DNA of 64,000 nt from CAVVEQ01 sp963828855 (GTDB lineage: Bacteria > Chloroflexota > Anaerolineae > Anaerolineales > Anaerolineaceae), in assembly GCA_963828855.1 (NCBI GenBank), contig CAWHGB010000001.1, positions 1 to 64,000 on the forward strand. The letters run 5' to 3'. A model generated the notes under the pieces. The model searched no databases and was not told where the DNA came from. It was given only the letters and a program-made list of their open reading frames with translations. Shown piece by piece: positions 39,864 through 49,604 of this stretch (position 1 is its first letter; each line of letters opens with the position of its first letter). The position numbers and the translations under genes are program-made.

Positions 39864-40866
39864 TTATGCGGTAACTTTCGCGACAGTTGCTTTCGCTTTT
39901 CGATTTTTCTGATAAACATCAATCGCCACAGCGATCAATAGGACGGCACCTTTAACCACGGTTTGTGAAAAATCAGGGAAGCTGGCCAACTGCATGGCAT
40001 TGTTGAGCACACCAATGATGAGGATACCCACCACCAAACCAAAGACGCTGCCTTCACCCCCCTTGAAACTGACCCCGCCCAGAAGGGCAGCGGTGAGGCA
40101 GTCGAATTCGAGCCCCTGGCCTGTGACCGTCTGGCCGGCAAAAACTCTGGAGAGAAGTAATACCGAAGTGATGGCAGCGGTAAAACCGCAGATCATAAAC
40201 AGGAACACTTTCATTCGGTTGATACGCACCCCTGCAAGCCGGGCAGCTTCTTCGTTTCCACCCAGGGCAAATACCCGTCTGCCAAAGTAGGTCTTATTCA
40301 GGACGAAAGCCCCAATCAACGCCACAATAATCCATACGATGACAGGCACCGGGATTCCCCCGACATATCCCTGGCCAAGCCAGCGGAAGGAATCGGGGAA
40401 CCCCATGATATTCCTGGAAGCATTGATGATGTATCCAATGCCTTTATAAATTGCAGCAGTGCCCAGGGTAATAATGAGTGGATGTACCTTAAGGGTAATT
40501 GAGAGCAAACCATTGATCGCACCAAGCAATAATCCCACTCCCAAAATCAGCGGGATTGCCACCACGGGATCCATCTTCCCATAAACCATCATGATCGCTA
40601 AAAGGACATTGGTTAATACGACCTGGGAACCGATCGAGAGGTCAATTCCGCCGCTGATCATGACAAACATAAGTCCGACGGCTGCAATTCCCGAAAATGA
40701 TACCTGGCGGATCAGGATGCGGAGATTTCCAAAGGTCATGAAGTTGGGTGCCATAAAGGAGAAGAGGATCAATAATGAAAGCAGGATCAGAAATGGCACA
40801 TTCTTTTTCATGAGTGTTACGATGCGGGTGCCAAAGGTTATTCGAAGCAGTAGATTGATTGGTCAT
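39864..40866 (-). CDS. RbsC-type sugar ABC transporter permease, system 2 (frameshifted near start)
   Basis: About 334 codons. It starts MTNQST with GAGGA upstream; a shift near 40850 then gives RITFGTRIVTLMKKNVPFLILL, after which the frame is open. ISGGIDLSIGSQV, NKTYFGRRVFALGGNEEAARLAG and GGVSFKGGEGSVFG are RbsC signatures. It follows the ATPase by 17 bases. Confidence 0.88.
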
Positions 40867-40883
40867 CACTCATTCCTCAAAAG

Positions 40884-42372
40884 TTAATGGGTTCCAGATG
40901 CAAGGTCAAGAATGTAATGCTGATTGAATTTGTCCCGTTGGACTTCTCCGGCCAATTCGCCTTCACACATGACGATGATCCGGTCCGACATCCCCAACAA
41001 TTCCTCCATGTCTGAAGAAATCATCACGATCGCGATCCCGTTATCGGCCAGCTCGGTCATCAGATGATAGATTTCCTGTTTTGCGCCAACATCGATTCCC
41101 CGGGTTGGTTCGTCAAAGATCAAAATATCCGATTCAGCCGCCAGGGATTTGGCGAGCACAACTTTTTGCTGATTGCCGCCGCTTAGATTGATCACCTGCT
41201 GCTGCAGACTGGGGGTCTTGATATTGATCCGATCTTTGTATTTGTTGGCAATCTCATCTTCCACTTTTGTATCGACAACGCCATATTTCGAGATGCGTTT
41301 GACGATCGGGAAGCTGATGTTCCATTTGACGGTCATTTCAAGGAACAGCCCCTGCCCTTTGCGGTCCTCGGTGAGAAATCCAAGCTTATGCTCAATGGCA
41401 TCCGAAGGCGACTTGATCTTTACAGGATTCCCATTGATCAGGATCTCGCCTTGTTCCATGGGGGCGGCGCCAAAGAGAAGCTGAGCCAATTCTGTTCGTC
41501 CCGCGCCTACCAACCCGGAAACCCCCAATATTTCACCTTTCCGGACTGAAAAGGAGATATTTCGATCGCCATTCCCGGTGAGGTTTCTGACTTCCAAAGC
41601 TATTTCACCAGGGGGATTTTTCCGACGGGGGTAACTTTCTTTCAATTCCCGGCCAACCATCAGGTTGATCAGTTCCTGCCGGTTCGTATCTTTGGTTAAT
41701 TTTGTCGCGATATAGCATCCATCCCGCATCACGCTCACGCGATCAGAGATCTGGAATACCTCTTCCAAACGATGTGAAATATAAATGATCGTCACACCTT
41801 TTTGTTTTAATTGATTGATGATCTTGAACATCAGCTCCACTTCCGTGACACTCAGCGGAGCAGAGGGTTCGTCCATGATCAATATTTTCACATTCTTGGA
41901 TACTGCTTTCGCAATTTCAACGATCTGTTGTTCGGCAATGGATAAATCCTGCACCGCGCAACTGCGGGTCAATATTCACCCCAAATTTATCCAGGACTTC
42001 GGCTGCTTTTTTCTCGATTTCTTTGGCGCTAAAGAGGATTGAATTTTCAGTTTTTTCGCACAGATAAATATTCTCTGCAACGGATAAAGCGGGGACAAGA
42101 TTAAACTCCTGATAAATGACTTCAACACCAAGGCTCTTGGAAAGAGAAGGAGTGATCTTGGGATATTCCTGTCCATTAATATTAATAATTCCTGAATCGA
42201 TATCGATGGCTCCGGCCACCGCTTTGATCAGGGTGGATTTGCCGGCACCATTTTCCCCCAGCAAGGCGTGAACCTCGCCTTCCAGAAAACTCATGGAAAC
42301 ATTATTCAGGGCAAGCACACCCGGGTATCTCTTGGTGATATTCTCCAGGGATAAAATTACCTTGGCATCCAT
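40884..42372 (-). CDS. RbsA-type sugar ABC transporter ATP-binding protein, system 2 (frameshifted)
   Basis: About 496 codons. Domain 1: GENGAGKSTLIK, VIYQEFNLVPALSVAENIYL, SIAEQQIVEIAKAV and LIMDEPSAPLSVTEVE. Domain 2: GLVGAGRTELAQ, LTEDRKGQGLF, LSGGNQQKVVLAKSL and FDEPTRGIDVGAKQEI. One shift near 41955 falls between the Q-loop region and the first signature. It is paralogous to the system 1 ATPase. It starts MDAKVILSLENITKRYPG. Confidence 0.9.
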
Positions 42373-42391
42373 TCGGTTTTCACCTCTGATA

Positions 42392-42426
42392 ATTTGAGAA
42401 GGGAGGGGTTTCCTCCCTTCTCAAAT
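42392..42426. repeat. Perfect 15-base-stem hairpin after binding-protein gene, system 2
   Basis: Exact inverted repeat (arms 42392-42406 and 42412-42426, loop GGTTT) between the binding-protein stop and the ATPase start. No T run follows on the minus strand, so it probably protects the upstream message or lowers read-through. Confidence 0.8.
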
Positions 42427-42444
42427 ATTATAAACAAATGATTC

Positions 42445-43577
42445 TTATTTCGGGGCTAGTGTGGTGAAATCGCAGGTGATCGGTTCCAAAACATCGTTGA
42501 TGATGTTCGGATGTTCCACGCCCTGCAGCATTTTCTTGAGCTGGTCGTAGGTGGCCTGGTCAAGAGAGGTTCCGCCGATGGCGACAAAACCCTTATAGGG
42601 ATCCTTGCAGGCGGTGACGACGGGGATCTGGGAAGGATCCATATCGCCTGCGAAGACGCCGAAATCATCGATGTTTACATTCGGCAGCGCCTTGATGGCG
42701 TTGGCAATACCCTGGGCATGGGCTGTGGATTGGCCAATAAACACCTTGACGTTTGGATTTGCGGTTAATGCGTTCTCGGCGGCAGCCTGACCGGCGGGGA
42801 TGCTATCCGTGGGAATATCCATATCCATGACAAGCTTGGCTTTGGGGCAAATGTCTTTGATGGTCAGGTAACCTTCATGGCGCAGAGCCATCCCAACACT
42901 TGCACTGGCACCGCCAACGATGACTGTTTCAACACTCCCATCCGCAGCATCCGGGTACCGGGCATTGATAAAATCGCAGGCCATCTTGGCAACTTTTTGG
43001 CCATCTTCTTTCTGGCTGGTGTGCATAATGGCATCAAATGGTGCCAGTTGCAGCGGCGGAACACCCATCACAGTGATGCCAGCAGCTTTGGCTTGTTCAA
43101 CGGAGGGCAGCAACTGGGCAAACTCGCCGGCTGCCATGACATACATCATATCGGTTTTCATCGAGATACAATTCTCGATCTGGTCGAATTGTTGATTCAA
43201 TCCACCTTCATCTGCGCCATAGACCTTCACTTCCACGCCATCAGCCTTGAATTTTTCGGTAACTGAAGTTGCCACGCCGTTCAGGAATGGGTTGGCAAGG
43301 GACGGGATGATATAGCAGATCACTTTGCCTTTAATATCCAATGGCGCTCCAGCTACTGCAGGTATCATGGATAACTGTGGTGTCTTCAGCCGGGGCTGCT
43401 TCGGCCGCGGGCTCTTCAGCAACTGGTTCTTCCGCCGCGGGTTCTTCAGCGACGGGTTCTTCAGCTAGCAGGCGCTGCGGGTTCTTCGGTGGCTGCGGGT
43501 GCTGCAGGTTGGCAGGCTGCCAAGATAACAACGGCAACCAGTAAAACAGACATGATCATCAAAATCTTTTTACTCAT
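42445..43577 (-). CDS. RbsB-type sugar-binding lipoprotein, system 2 (frameshifted near N-terminus)
   Basis: About 378 codons. It starts MSKKILMIMSVLLVAVVILAAC (lipobox LAAC), with a linker made of repeated EEPVA/EEPAA units that contains a shift near 43467 and another near 43350. The binding domain is then open: IPSLANPFLNGVATSVTEKF, DQIENCISMKTDMMYVMAAGEF, ARYPDAADGSVETVIVGGAS and TANPNVKVFIGQS. It belongs to the periplasmic binding protein class that includes ribose, AI-2 and inositol binders; the ligand cannot be decided. Confidence 0.88.
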
Positions 43578-43701
43578 TTTCTTCTCCTTGAAATATGGAA
43601 GTCCATTATCTAGCTATTACGTTGCGACAATATTCAAAAATGATAGTATCTCTCCGTTATTCCTCCTTTATTGCGATTATTCAAGTAATTGTATCGTCTG
43701 A

Positions 43702-43752
43702 TGAAACCGTGTTTCAACTAATAGTATACGGAATTATTAACCGAAAAGTCAA
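43702..43752 (-). promoter_or_regulatory. Promoter and TGAAAC-N3-GTTTCA operator, ABC system 2
   Basis: Minus strand: TTGACT (43752-43747), 18 bases, TATACT (43728-43723), then after 6 bases the palindrome TGAAAC-N3-GTTTCA (43716-43702). Arms, spacer length and distance to the -10 box are the same as in system 1, so one repressor should control both operons. Confidence 0.8.
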
Positions 43753-43782
43753 TCATTCAAATTTTGCAGGGTTGTAAATAAT

Positions 43783-43826
43783 GGAAGCCCTTCCGTGCTT
43801 CCAAAGCAACCCTTCGCCCGCGAAGG
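43783..43826 (-). terminator. Two small hairpins ending the AOR-MBL operon
   Basis: CCTTCG/CGAAGG (43811-43826, 4-base loop) and GGAAGC/GCTTCC (43783-43802) follow the repaired stop of the MBL gene. T-rich sequence after them is weak, so they are tentative terminators. Confidence 0.4.
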
Positions 43827-43831
43827 TTCGT

Positions 43832-44558
43832 TCAAGTTTCACCGATCCCGGGTTCTGCCAGGATCTCCTCAGTACAGGCGATCAGATCTTCCAGGTTTTC
43901 TCTGTCCAAGGGGGATGGCTGGTGTCCGGGAAGAAGCGTGCGGAAGCTCCGTTTATTGAATTTTCTGGAGGCTGGCAAGATAGGTCGATAGTGGCAATGA
44001 ATGCTTGAGATACAACCACACCGGGGTTTCCACGATCATATCCCCAGTGAAAATGATTCCCTCTTCTTCATTTAGAAGACAAACGCAGCCGGGGGTGTGA
44101 CCGGGTATTTCGATCACCTCAAAAACCCTGCCTCCCAGGTCAAAGGACATCCCTTCCTTCAACGGGTTCAAGCGCGTCTCGCGGTAGCTGACCAGCCCGG
44201 CTGCCATGCGCTGATAGGCTGGCGTGCCATCCCCATGGAATGCTTTGAGGTCGTTCCGGCGGTACTCATCCGTGCACATTTTCTTCATGATGGGTTCATC
44301 CGCCGGGTGCAGGAAGAATTCATCAAACCCACCGTTCCCCCCGGCATGGTCGGGATGCCCGTGGGTGTTCACCACGATCACCGGCAGAGGCGTCAGCGAG
44401 CGCACCAGGGCTGCCAGGTCCCCCACCCCCATCCCTGTATCCACCAGAAGGGCTTTGTCTTTCCCGGCAACCAGGTACATCTGGTCATTGGCTGGTCCGC
44501 TGATGGACCAGATGCCTTCCCCGATCAGATCGATATTAAAGAATTCCTGCCCGGTCAT
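43832..44558 (-). CDS. MBL-fold metallo-hydrolase (frameshifted at C-terminus)
   Basis: About 242 codons. The zinc motif HGHPDH (in NTHGHPDHAGGN), PGHTPGCVCLL, TGDMIVETPVW and a C-terminal LPGHQPSPL give the metallo-beta-lactamase fold; after a shift near 43957 the reading continues as FNKRSFRTLLPGHQP to TGA at 43832. The ATG overlaps the esterase stop (ATGA). Such proteins include lactonases and glyoxalase II-like thioesterases. In this operon a lactone or ester hydrolase would fit (inference). Confidence 0.82.
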
Positions 44559-45505
44559 TTCTTCAGCACCGAATCCAGGAAGTCCAGCACCCTGGATGTG
44601 TTTTCCGGGGTTTCAAACGCTGGATCGGCGTGGTACACCCCGGGTAACAGTTCCAGGGTCACGCGATCCTTCCCGGCCGCTTTTTCGATCGCCGCTGCAA
44701 AATTTATGGATTGCTGCACAGGCACCAGCTGATCCAGCAGTCCATGCTGAATGAGGAACGGTGGTGTGTTGGCGGATACATAGGTCATCGGGCTGGCGTT
44801 GCGCACAAGTTCCGGCACTTCGGTGATCAAGGAGCCAAGCAGCATGGATTCTGGCGATTCCGGCGCGGAATGGTCGGGCACGCCGCAGCCGCTGGCTTTC
44901 AGCTCTTCGTCCATTTTGAGGAAGTCTTCCGTGGGGCCGTACCAGTCCACCACAGCCTGCACAGAGCAATCCTCCGTGGGGAACCCCATGGAAAGATCTT
45001 CAAGATCCTTCACCCCGGCGCTCGTGCCCACCAGCGCGCTCAGGTGCCCCCCTGCCGATCCGCCCCAGGCAGCGATCCGCCTGGGATCGAACCCGTACTT
45101 TTGCGCGTTCGCCCGGATAAATCGGATGGCAGCCTTGCAATCGTGGATCTGCGCCGGGAAGATCGCTTCCCCGCTCAGCCGGTATTCGATGCAAACGACC
45201 GCGTAGCCGCGTTTCAAGCCCTCCAGCATGGGAAGCTGCTGCACATCCCGCTTATCGCCCATCATGAACGCCCCGCCATGGATCACCGCGATCACCGGGA
45301 AGGGTCCCTCCCCTTCATCCGGCAGGTAGATATCCAGGCACTGATTGGGGGATTGGTGTGCGTAAGGCACATCCAGCCATTTACGTTTGTAAATGCTGGT
45401 ATCCATCATGGGGGGCGGTCCGGGCGGGCGGCCAAAATCGGGACCGATCGGCGGGGGTCCCAGGGGATGGCCTGACCCAAAAGGCGGTAAAGGATGGTCA
45501 CTCAT
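44555..45505 (-). CDS. Alpha/beta-hydrolase esterase (HSL/BD-FAE type)
   Basis: A 316-aa esterase without a signal peptide. The oxyanion motif HGGAFMMGDKRD, nucleophile elbow WGGSAGGHLSA (Ser), acid in LLDQLVPVQQS and His in GVYHADPAF complete the triad. The first 35 residues are unusually rich in Pro and Gly (GPPPIGPDFGRPPGPPP), probably a flexible arm. AAGGAGCAAT is a strong ribosome site. It may release a carboxylic acid or sugar ester used by the neighbouring genes. Confidence 0.88.
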   Translation of the reverse strand: MSDHPLPPFGSGHPLGPPPIGPDFGRPPGPPPMMDTSIYKRKWLDVPYAHQSPNQCLDIYLPDEGEGPFPVIAVIHGGAFMMGDKRDVQQLPMLEGLKRGYAVVCIEYRLSGEAIFPAQIHDCKAAIRFIRANAQKYGFDPRRIAAWGGSAGGHLSALVGTSAGVKDLEDLSMGFPTEDCSVQAVVDWYGPTEDFLKMDEELKASGCGVPDHSAPESPESMLLGSLITEVPELVRNASPMTYVSANTPPFLIQHGLLDQLVPVQQSINFAAAIEKAAGKDRVTLELLPGVYHADPAFETPENTSRVLDFLDSVLKK

Positions 45506-45527
45506 ATTGCTCCTTGTTTACACCAGA

Positions 45528-45754
45528 TCACCCACCAGACATGGGTGGAAAAAAGCACAGCCGGCATCCCGGGGAGAGTAGGGCGTCCATCTTCTGTTGA
45601 ACACCATTGATGGTCACCAGCCCGATCAATCCGGAATCCAAGTTCAACATGTTCAGCAACCTGCCCAGCGGTGGAGCCTTCGTCCACCTGACAGGGTCTG
45701 CTTCTTCTTCCTATCCGCGGCCAACTGCCCGAAAAGTTCCACTTCGATTTCCAA
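45528..45754 (-). CDS. MoaD/ThiS-family protein partnered with AOR (frameshifted)
   Basis: A ubiquitin-fold protein of about 75 aa. Reading from TTG 45754 (AGGAG 7 bases upstream) gives LEIEVELFGQLAADRKKK; after two one-base corrections near 45690 and 45650 it continues VDEGSTAGQVAEH, GLIGLVTINGVQQKMDALL and ends MSGG. The C-terminal Gly-Gly is the site that is thiocarboxylated for sulfur transfer in molybdopterin synthesis. Its place 10 bases after the AOR gene fits the MoaD-like proteins often found with tungsten aldehyde oxidoreductases. Confidence 0.78.
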
Positions 45755-45764
45755 GTTCACTCTC

Positions 45765-47479
45765 CTAAAGCGTGTCAAAAACCTTATCCAATTCCGAATC
45801 CGGAATATCAAAGGTTGCCTGGTGCGGGGCGAGCGGTTCTTCGCGCATGTATTCCGGGATGCGGTAATCCGCCTGGGTGATCCCCGCGCGGCGGTTGAAC
45901 TCCAGCTCGTTACGGAGCACATCCCGGTAGAACTCGTCCAGGTCCTCCACGGTCCAGCCCCAGCCGTAAATGCCGTTGACCATATCTGCCATCAACTGCG
46001 GCTCGGCGATCACTGGCGGACGGGCAAAGAGGCACAGCCCGGTGCTATCCAGCATGGCGGCGATGATCTGCAATTTGAGCGAGAGTTCCTTCTGCCCTTC
46101 CGTTGCCAGCGGATTGACCTGGTTGCGAGCGCCAAAGGCATTCCCGGCGGTGTGGTCGGCACCTTGCGGCGAGGTGGCGTAGGTGACCCCGTTACCCTTC
46201 AGGCTGCGCGGATCGTACCCGGGCATGGCTTGTCCCAGGGTCGCGGGTACGCGGCGGATGCCGAACGCTTTTCCGCACATGACTGCCCCGCTGCCGATCA
46301 GTTTCCCCAGCGGAGTGCCCTCCCCCACCTGCGCGAGCAGAGCGGTGATCGCTTTCACATCTCCAAAGGAAGCCAGATCCGGCTTCTATCAGGACGCCGA
46401 TGGCTGCCCCGGTCTCGATCGTATCCAGCCCAAAATCGTTGCACATGTAATTCAGCCGGGCAACGTCATCCAGGTTTGCCAGGCCCAGGTTGGAGCCCAT
46501 GAGCGAGATGGTTTCATATTGAAGGGTCCCGACGATGGGTTTCCCGTTTTCATCCACGTAGAGATTGCGGCAGGCGATGGTGCAGCCCGGCATGCAGCGC
46601 GTACCCACCTTGCCGCCCCGGGCCAGGATGATCTCGCGCATGTGCTCACCGCGCAGGTCCCCCGCCCCCTCGAAATTCCCATTCGAAAAATTTCGGGTCG
46701 GCAGCGAGCCGATCTCATTGACCGCACCCACGATGGAAGCTGTTCCATAGAGATGCTGCGTCCCCTGGGTACCCAGCTTGGGATCGTTGATCAATTTTTG
46801 GGCGAAGGTTTGAGCGGCACCGCGCAGCAGCTCTTTATTGACAGGTTGGAAATTCCCGCCTGCCGGCTTTTCGATCACGATCGCCTTCAGACCCTTGCTG
46901 CCCATCACCGCCCCCAGCCCGCCCCGGGCAGCCAGGTTGCTGCGCTGGTCGGCTTCCCCGGTGCAGGCGATGCAGGCACCCAATAGTTTTTGCTCACCAG
47001 CCTGCCCGATCGAAATAACGGTGGCGGATTTCCCGAACCGCTCCTGCAATTTTTCGGAGACGGCATACGTACCTAGTCCAAGCAGGTCATCGGCTGGGAG
47101 CAAGTCGGCTTTCTCCCCATGAATGTGCAGCAGATAGAATTTCCCTTTTTCCGGTAAGCCTTCCACAACGACCGCCTTGATGCCCAGCTTTCCCAGGGCA
47201 TCTCCGGCGGTACCGCCCGCGTTGGCTTCCTTGATTCCTCCGGTCAGCGGGCTTTTCCCGCCCACAGAAAGACGGCCGGCAGCAGCCACTGCTGCCCCGC
47301 CCAGGAGCCCCGGGCAGAAGATCAATTTATTGTTCGGACCAAGCGCGTCACAAGCAGGCGGGATCTCCTCGAGTAGCAAGCTTGGCGATCAGCGCTCTGC
47401 CGCCGGTTTTCTCATAAGTAGCGGGAACCGGTTCGGATGAGGCCACACCTTGTTGCATATTGACACGAATCAACTTCAT
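45765..47479 (-). CDS. Aldehyde:ferredoxin oxidoreductase family protein (frameshifted)
   Basis: About 572 codons, AOR family, which oxidises aldehydes to acids with a tungsten-bis-pterin and one [4Fe-4S] cluster, reducing ferredoxin. It starts MKLIRVNMQQG. GAVMGSKGLKAIVIEK and the cluster motif RCMPGCTIACRN (Cys-x3-Cys-x3-Cys) are present, with the later Cys in YMCNDFGLDTIE. Breaks lie near 47382 and 46380, and the C-terminal domain continues without loss to FDTL. The subfamily is not one of the well-studied AOR/FOR/GAPOR enzymes as far as I can tell; the aldehyde is unknown. The ferredoxin gene at 54.4 kb could take its electrons. Confidence 0.88.
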
Positions 47480-47530
47480 ACTACCTCACATTGGAAAGAG
47501 ATCATGGGAATGAATCCTGGAAATGAAAAC

Positions 47531-47667
47531 AGGATCCCGACCCCAGCAAACGGAGAAACGTGTAAAGAGAATTGCTGGAAACCGGGATCCTTGCGTCCCT
47601 AAAACCGCCGCCTTGCAATGAGTCCGAAGCTTCATGTAGGTAGCGTTCCTCATTATGCGGTTTAGGG
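47531..47667 (-). promoter_or_regulatory. Structured RNA leader between hydrolase and AOR genes
   Basis: The minus-strand RNA folds into two consecutive long hairpins. The first pairs 47657-47667 with 47597-47608 (11 pairs, one bulge) and, inside it, 47649-47654 with 47617-47622; its loop holds the palindrome GAAGCTTC. The second pairs 47583-47591 with 47531-47539 (9 pairs) and 47572-47578 with 47543-47549 (7 pairs). It begins at the stop codon of the hydrolase gene and ends about 50 bases before the AOR start. No class of known riboswitch was recognised. Confidence 0.6.
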
Positions 47668-48626
47668 CGGGTAAGCCACAGTGTAGATATGTTTGCCGCC
47701 ATTCAGCGGACCTTTGAGAAGCTTATCGATCTCGTCCGGATCCCGCATGGTGACCTTATCCACCGGGGGTAAAACCCCGGCCGGAAAGCGGGTCATGATG
47801 TCGCCGATCAGCTTCACCATGTAATCGAGCAGCGCTTCCAGCCCTGCACGGGCTTTTTCCGGGTCAGCCAGGGTTGGCCGCCCGATCACGCCTTCGGGGT
47901 AGCACAGCACTTCGATGCCGCCCAGGCCGACGTGCTCGTGGCCTTTGATCGGGGCGTGATAGACCTCGCCGCCCTTATCCACGTGCCCGGGAGGCAGGAA
48001 TCCCTCCGGCTTGGTATCCACCACCTTGTCCATCTGCATGAACTCGGGGAAGAGCGCCAGCGAGTAGGAACCTTCCACCTCGCAGGCATGCTGGAAGGGC
48101 GTCTCGAAAGGTCCGCCGTGGGCTTTATCCTTGAGGTGCTCGTGGATCACGGTCGGCCAGTGCAGGGAAACCAGCACGCAGGGCACCTGGTACTTCTTGG
48201 CGAACTGGTGCAGCGCCAGCGGGATGACCTCTTCCTGTCCGTGACCGTTCAGCAGGATCTGCTTGCGGAAACCGGTGTTCCAGAAACCGGCGATCACCCC
48301 GCGCAGGTTGGCCAGGAAGGCATCCTCGGGGATGACCACCGTTCCGGGCATGCCCAGGTGGTTGTAGGGATGCGAGCCGTACCAGACCGGTTCGGCTACC
48401 GTGCAGCCGGTCTTCAGCGCCACCTGCTCGGCCATGCGGGTGACCAGGAAGGTATCCTCGCCAAGTGGCTGCCCGGCGCCGTGGCATTCGGTGCTGCCGA
48501 CCGGGATGATGATCAGGTCGTTGGTCTTCAGCCTCGCATTGATCTCGGTCATATTCATGGTCTGGTAATACACGCCGCTGGGGCGTTCCATGTGACCGCT
48601 TTCGGAGGGATCTGCCAGTTACCCAT
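47662..48626 (-). CDS. Creatininase-family amidohydrolase, 3-dehydro-scyllo-inosose hydrolase-like (frameshifted at start)
   Basis: About 321 codons. VGSTECHGAGQPLGEDTF, HPYNHLGMPGTVVIPE and LNGHGQEEV supply the metal ligands of the creatininase fold. The overall sequence, including GVYYQTMNM, KDKAHGGPFETPFQHA and MRDPDEI...GGKHIYTVAYPP, resembles proteins annotated as 3-dehydro-scyllo-inosose hydrolase, which opens an oxidised inositol ring; this is from memory. The natural start is ATG 48626 with AAGGAGAG upstream, reading MGNWQIP; one base is missing near 48605 before the open frame at 48591. Confidence 0.75.
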
Positions 48627-48658
48627 TTAGCTCTCCTTTCGCTGGTGTTTCCAATCGA

Positions 48659-49573
48659 TCACGCCACCGGCAGGCGGAGGTCTTTGGAACCCTTCGGGGA
48701 TTGCTTCAGCTCGGGATAATACTTGTTCAGCATTTCGACCACGATGGAAGCCTGGTCAGCCATCTTCTTGCCATCACTGGCGGAAGTCAGGCTGCCATGA
48801 GAGCTAACCACCGAGTTGCCCGTCTTGCAGTGCACAGGGGCTGCCACCCGCACGATCTCAGGAGCTTCATAAACACGGATGAAACCACCGGATCCGGGGG
48901 GGTTGTCGGTATGGACATCCAGCGGAACCTTCACCGCGGCACGCAGGGCAGCGATCATCGGGATCTGCAGGTCGCGCACCGGGTTGATGCTGTCGGCACC
49001 CAGGCTCTCGAGAAGTTTGAAGGAGCACGGGTTGCAGTGACCCAGGTGGGCGGAGGTCTTGAAGATGATTTCTTTTGGCAGGGCACCATCCGCGCGCATC
49101 TTGCCGACCAGCCAGAGCATGCCCTCGTCGTAGATGAGGAAACCGCGGCAGCCCAGGTCATACCCGCGCTTGATATCTTCCACCGCCCGCAGGATCTGTT
49201 CCTGCCCGCGCAGGCGGTAGCTGATGCGCACACCCTGCGGAGAAAGAACCGTTGCGCCGGTGTCATAGGTGGCACGCGGTCCGACAGAGAGAAGCAGCTC
49301 GGCGCCGTAATCCGCGCAGAGCTTGCAGTATTCTTTGATCTCATCGCGGGTGTGGCGGAACATGCCGTAGGTCTCGGTGACACGGTTGATGACGATGCCG
49401 TTCTTGGTGGCTGTTTCGAGCAGGGCCTGCACCGCTTCAGCCGTGTTCACGGTTGGAACTTCGATCCGGAAAGCAGCGCCATCCGGGAACCGCTGATTGG
49501 AGCTGGGCATATCGAACAGGTCGCCGGTCGGTAAACCAATCTTCTTCAAGTACTCTCGTGTTTCTTCAAACAT
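48659..49573 (-). CDS. TIM-barrel protein resembling U32-peptidase-like enzymes
   Basis: A 304-aa soluble protein with alternating strands and helices (FRIEVPTVNTAEAVQALLE, GAELLLSVGPRATYDTGA, GCRGFLIYDEGMLWLVGK, LESLGADSINPVRDLQIPMIAALRAAVKVPLDVHTDN), consistent with a TIM barrel of the type annotated as U32-like. The function is not recognised. AGGAGATGAATC precedes the ATG. It lies between the cupin and the creatininase-family gene, so it probably acts in the same pathway, perhaps as an isomerase, epimerase or aldolase (inference). Confidence 0.7.
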   Translation of the reverse strand: MFEETREYLKKIGLPTGDLFDMPSSNQRFPDGAAFRIEVPTVNTAEAVQALLETATKNGIVINRVTETYGMFRHTRDEIKEYCKLCADYGAELLLSVGPRATYDTGATVLSPQGVRISYRLRGQEQILRAVEDIKRGYDLGCRGFLIYDEGMLWLVGKMRADGALPKEIIFKTSAHLGHCNPCSFKLLESLGADSINPVRDLQIPMIAALRAAVKVPLDVHTDNPPGSGGFIRVYEAPEIVRVAAPVHCKTGNSVVSSHGSLTSASDGKKMADQASIVVEMLNKYYPELKQSPKGSKDLRLPVA

Positions 49574-49604
49574 GATTCATCTCCTAAAAAATTGATTTTT
49601 CTTA

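Noticed and set aside
43385..43500. Repeat array of Glu/Pro/Val/Ala codons as a possible mobile or CRISPR-like repeat
   Set aside because: It is the lipoprotein linker after the lipobox, in the same place as in the other binding proteins.
47590..47600. GGGACGCAA on the minus strand, similar to the core of the class I cyclic-di-GMP riboswitch
   Set aside because: The other invariant parts of that riboswitch are absent and the bases fall between the two hairpins, so the match is probably chance.
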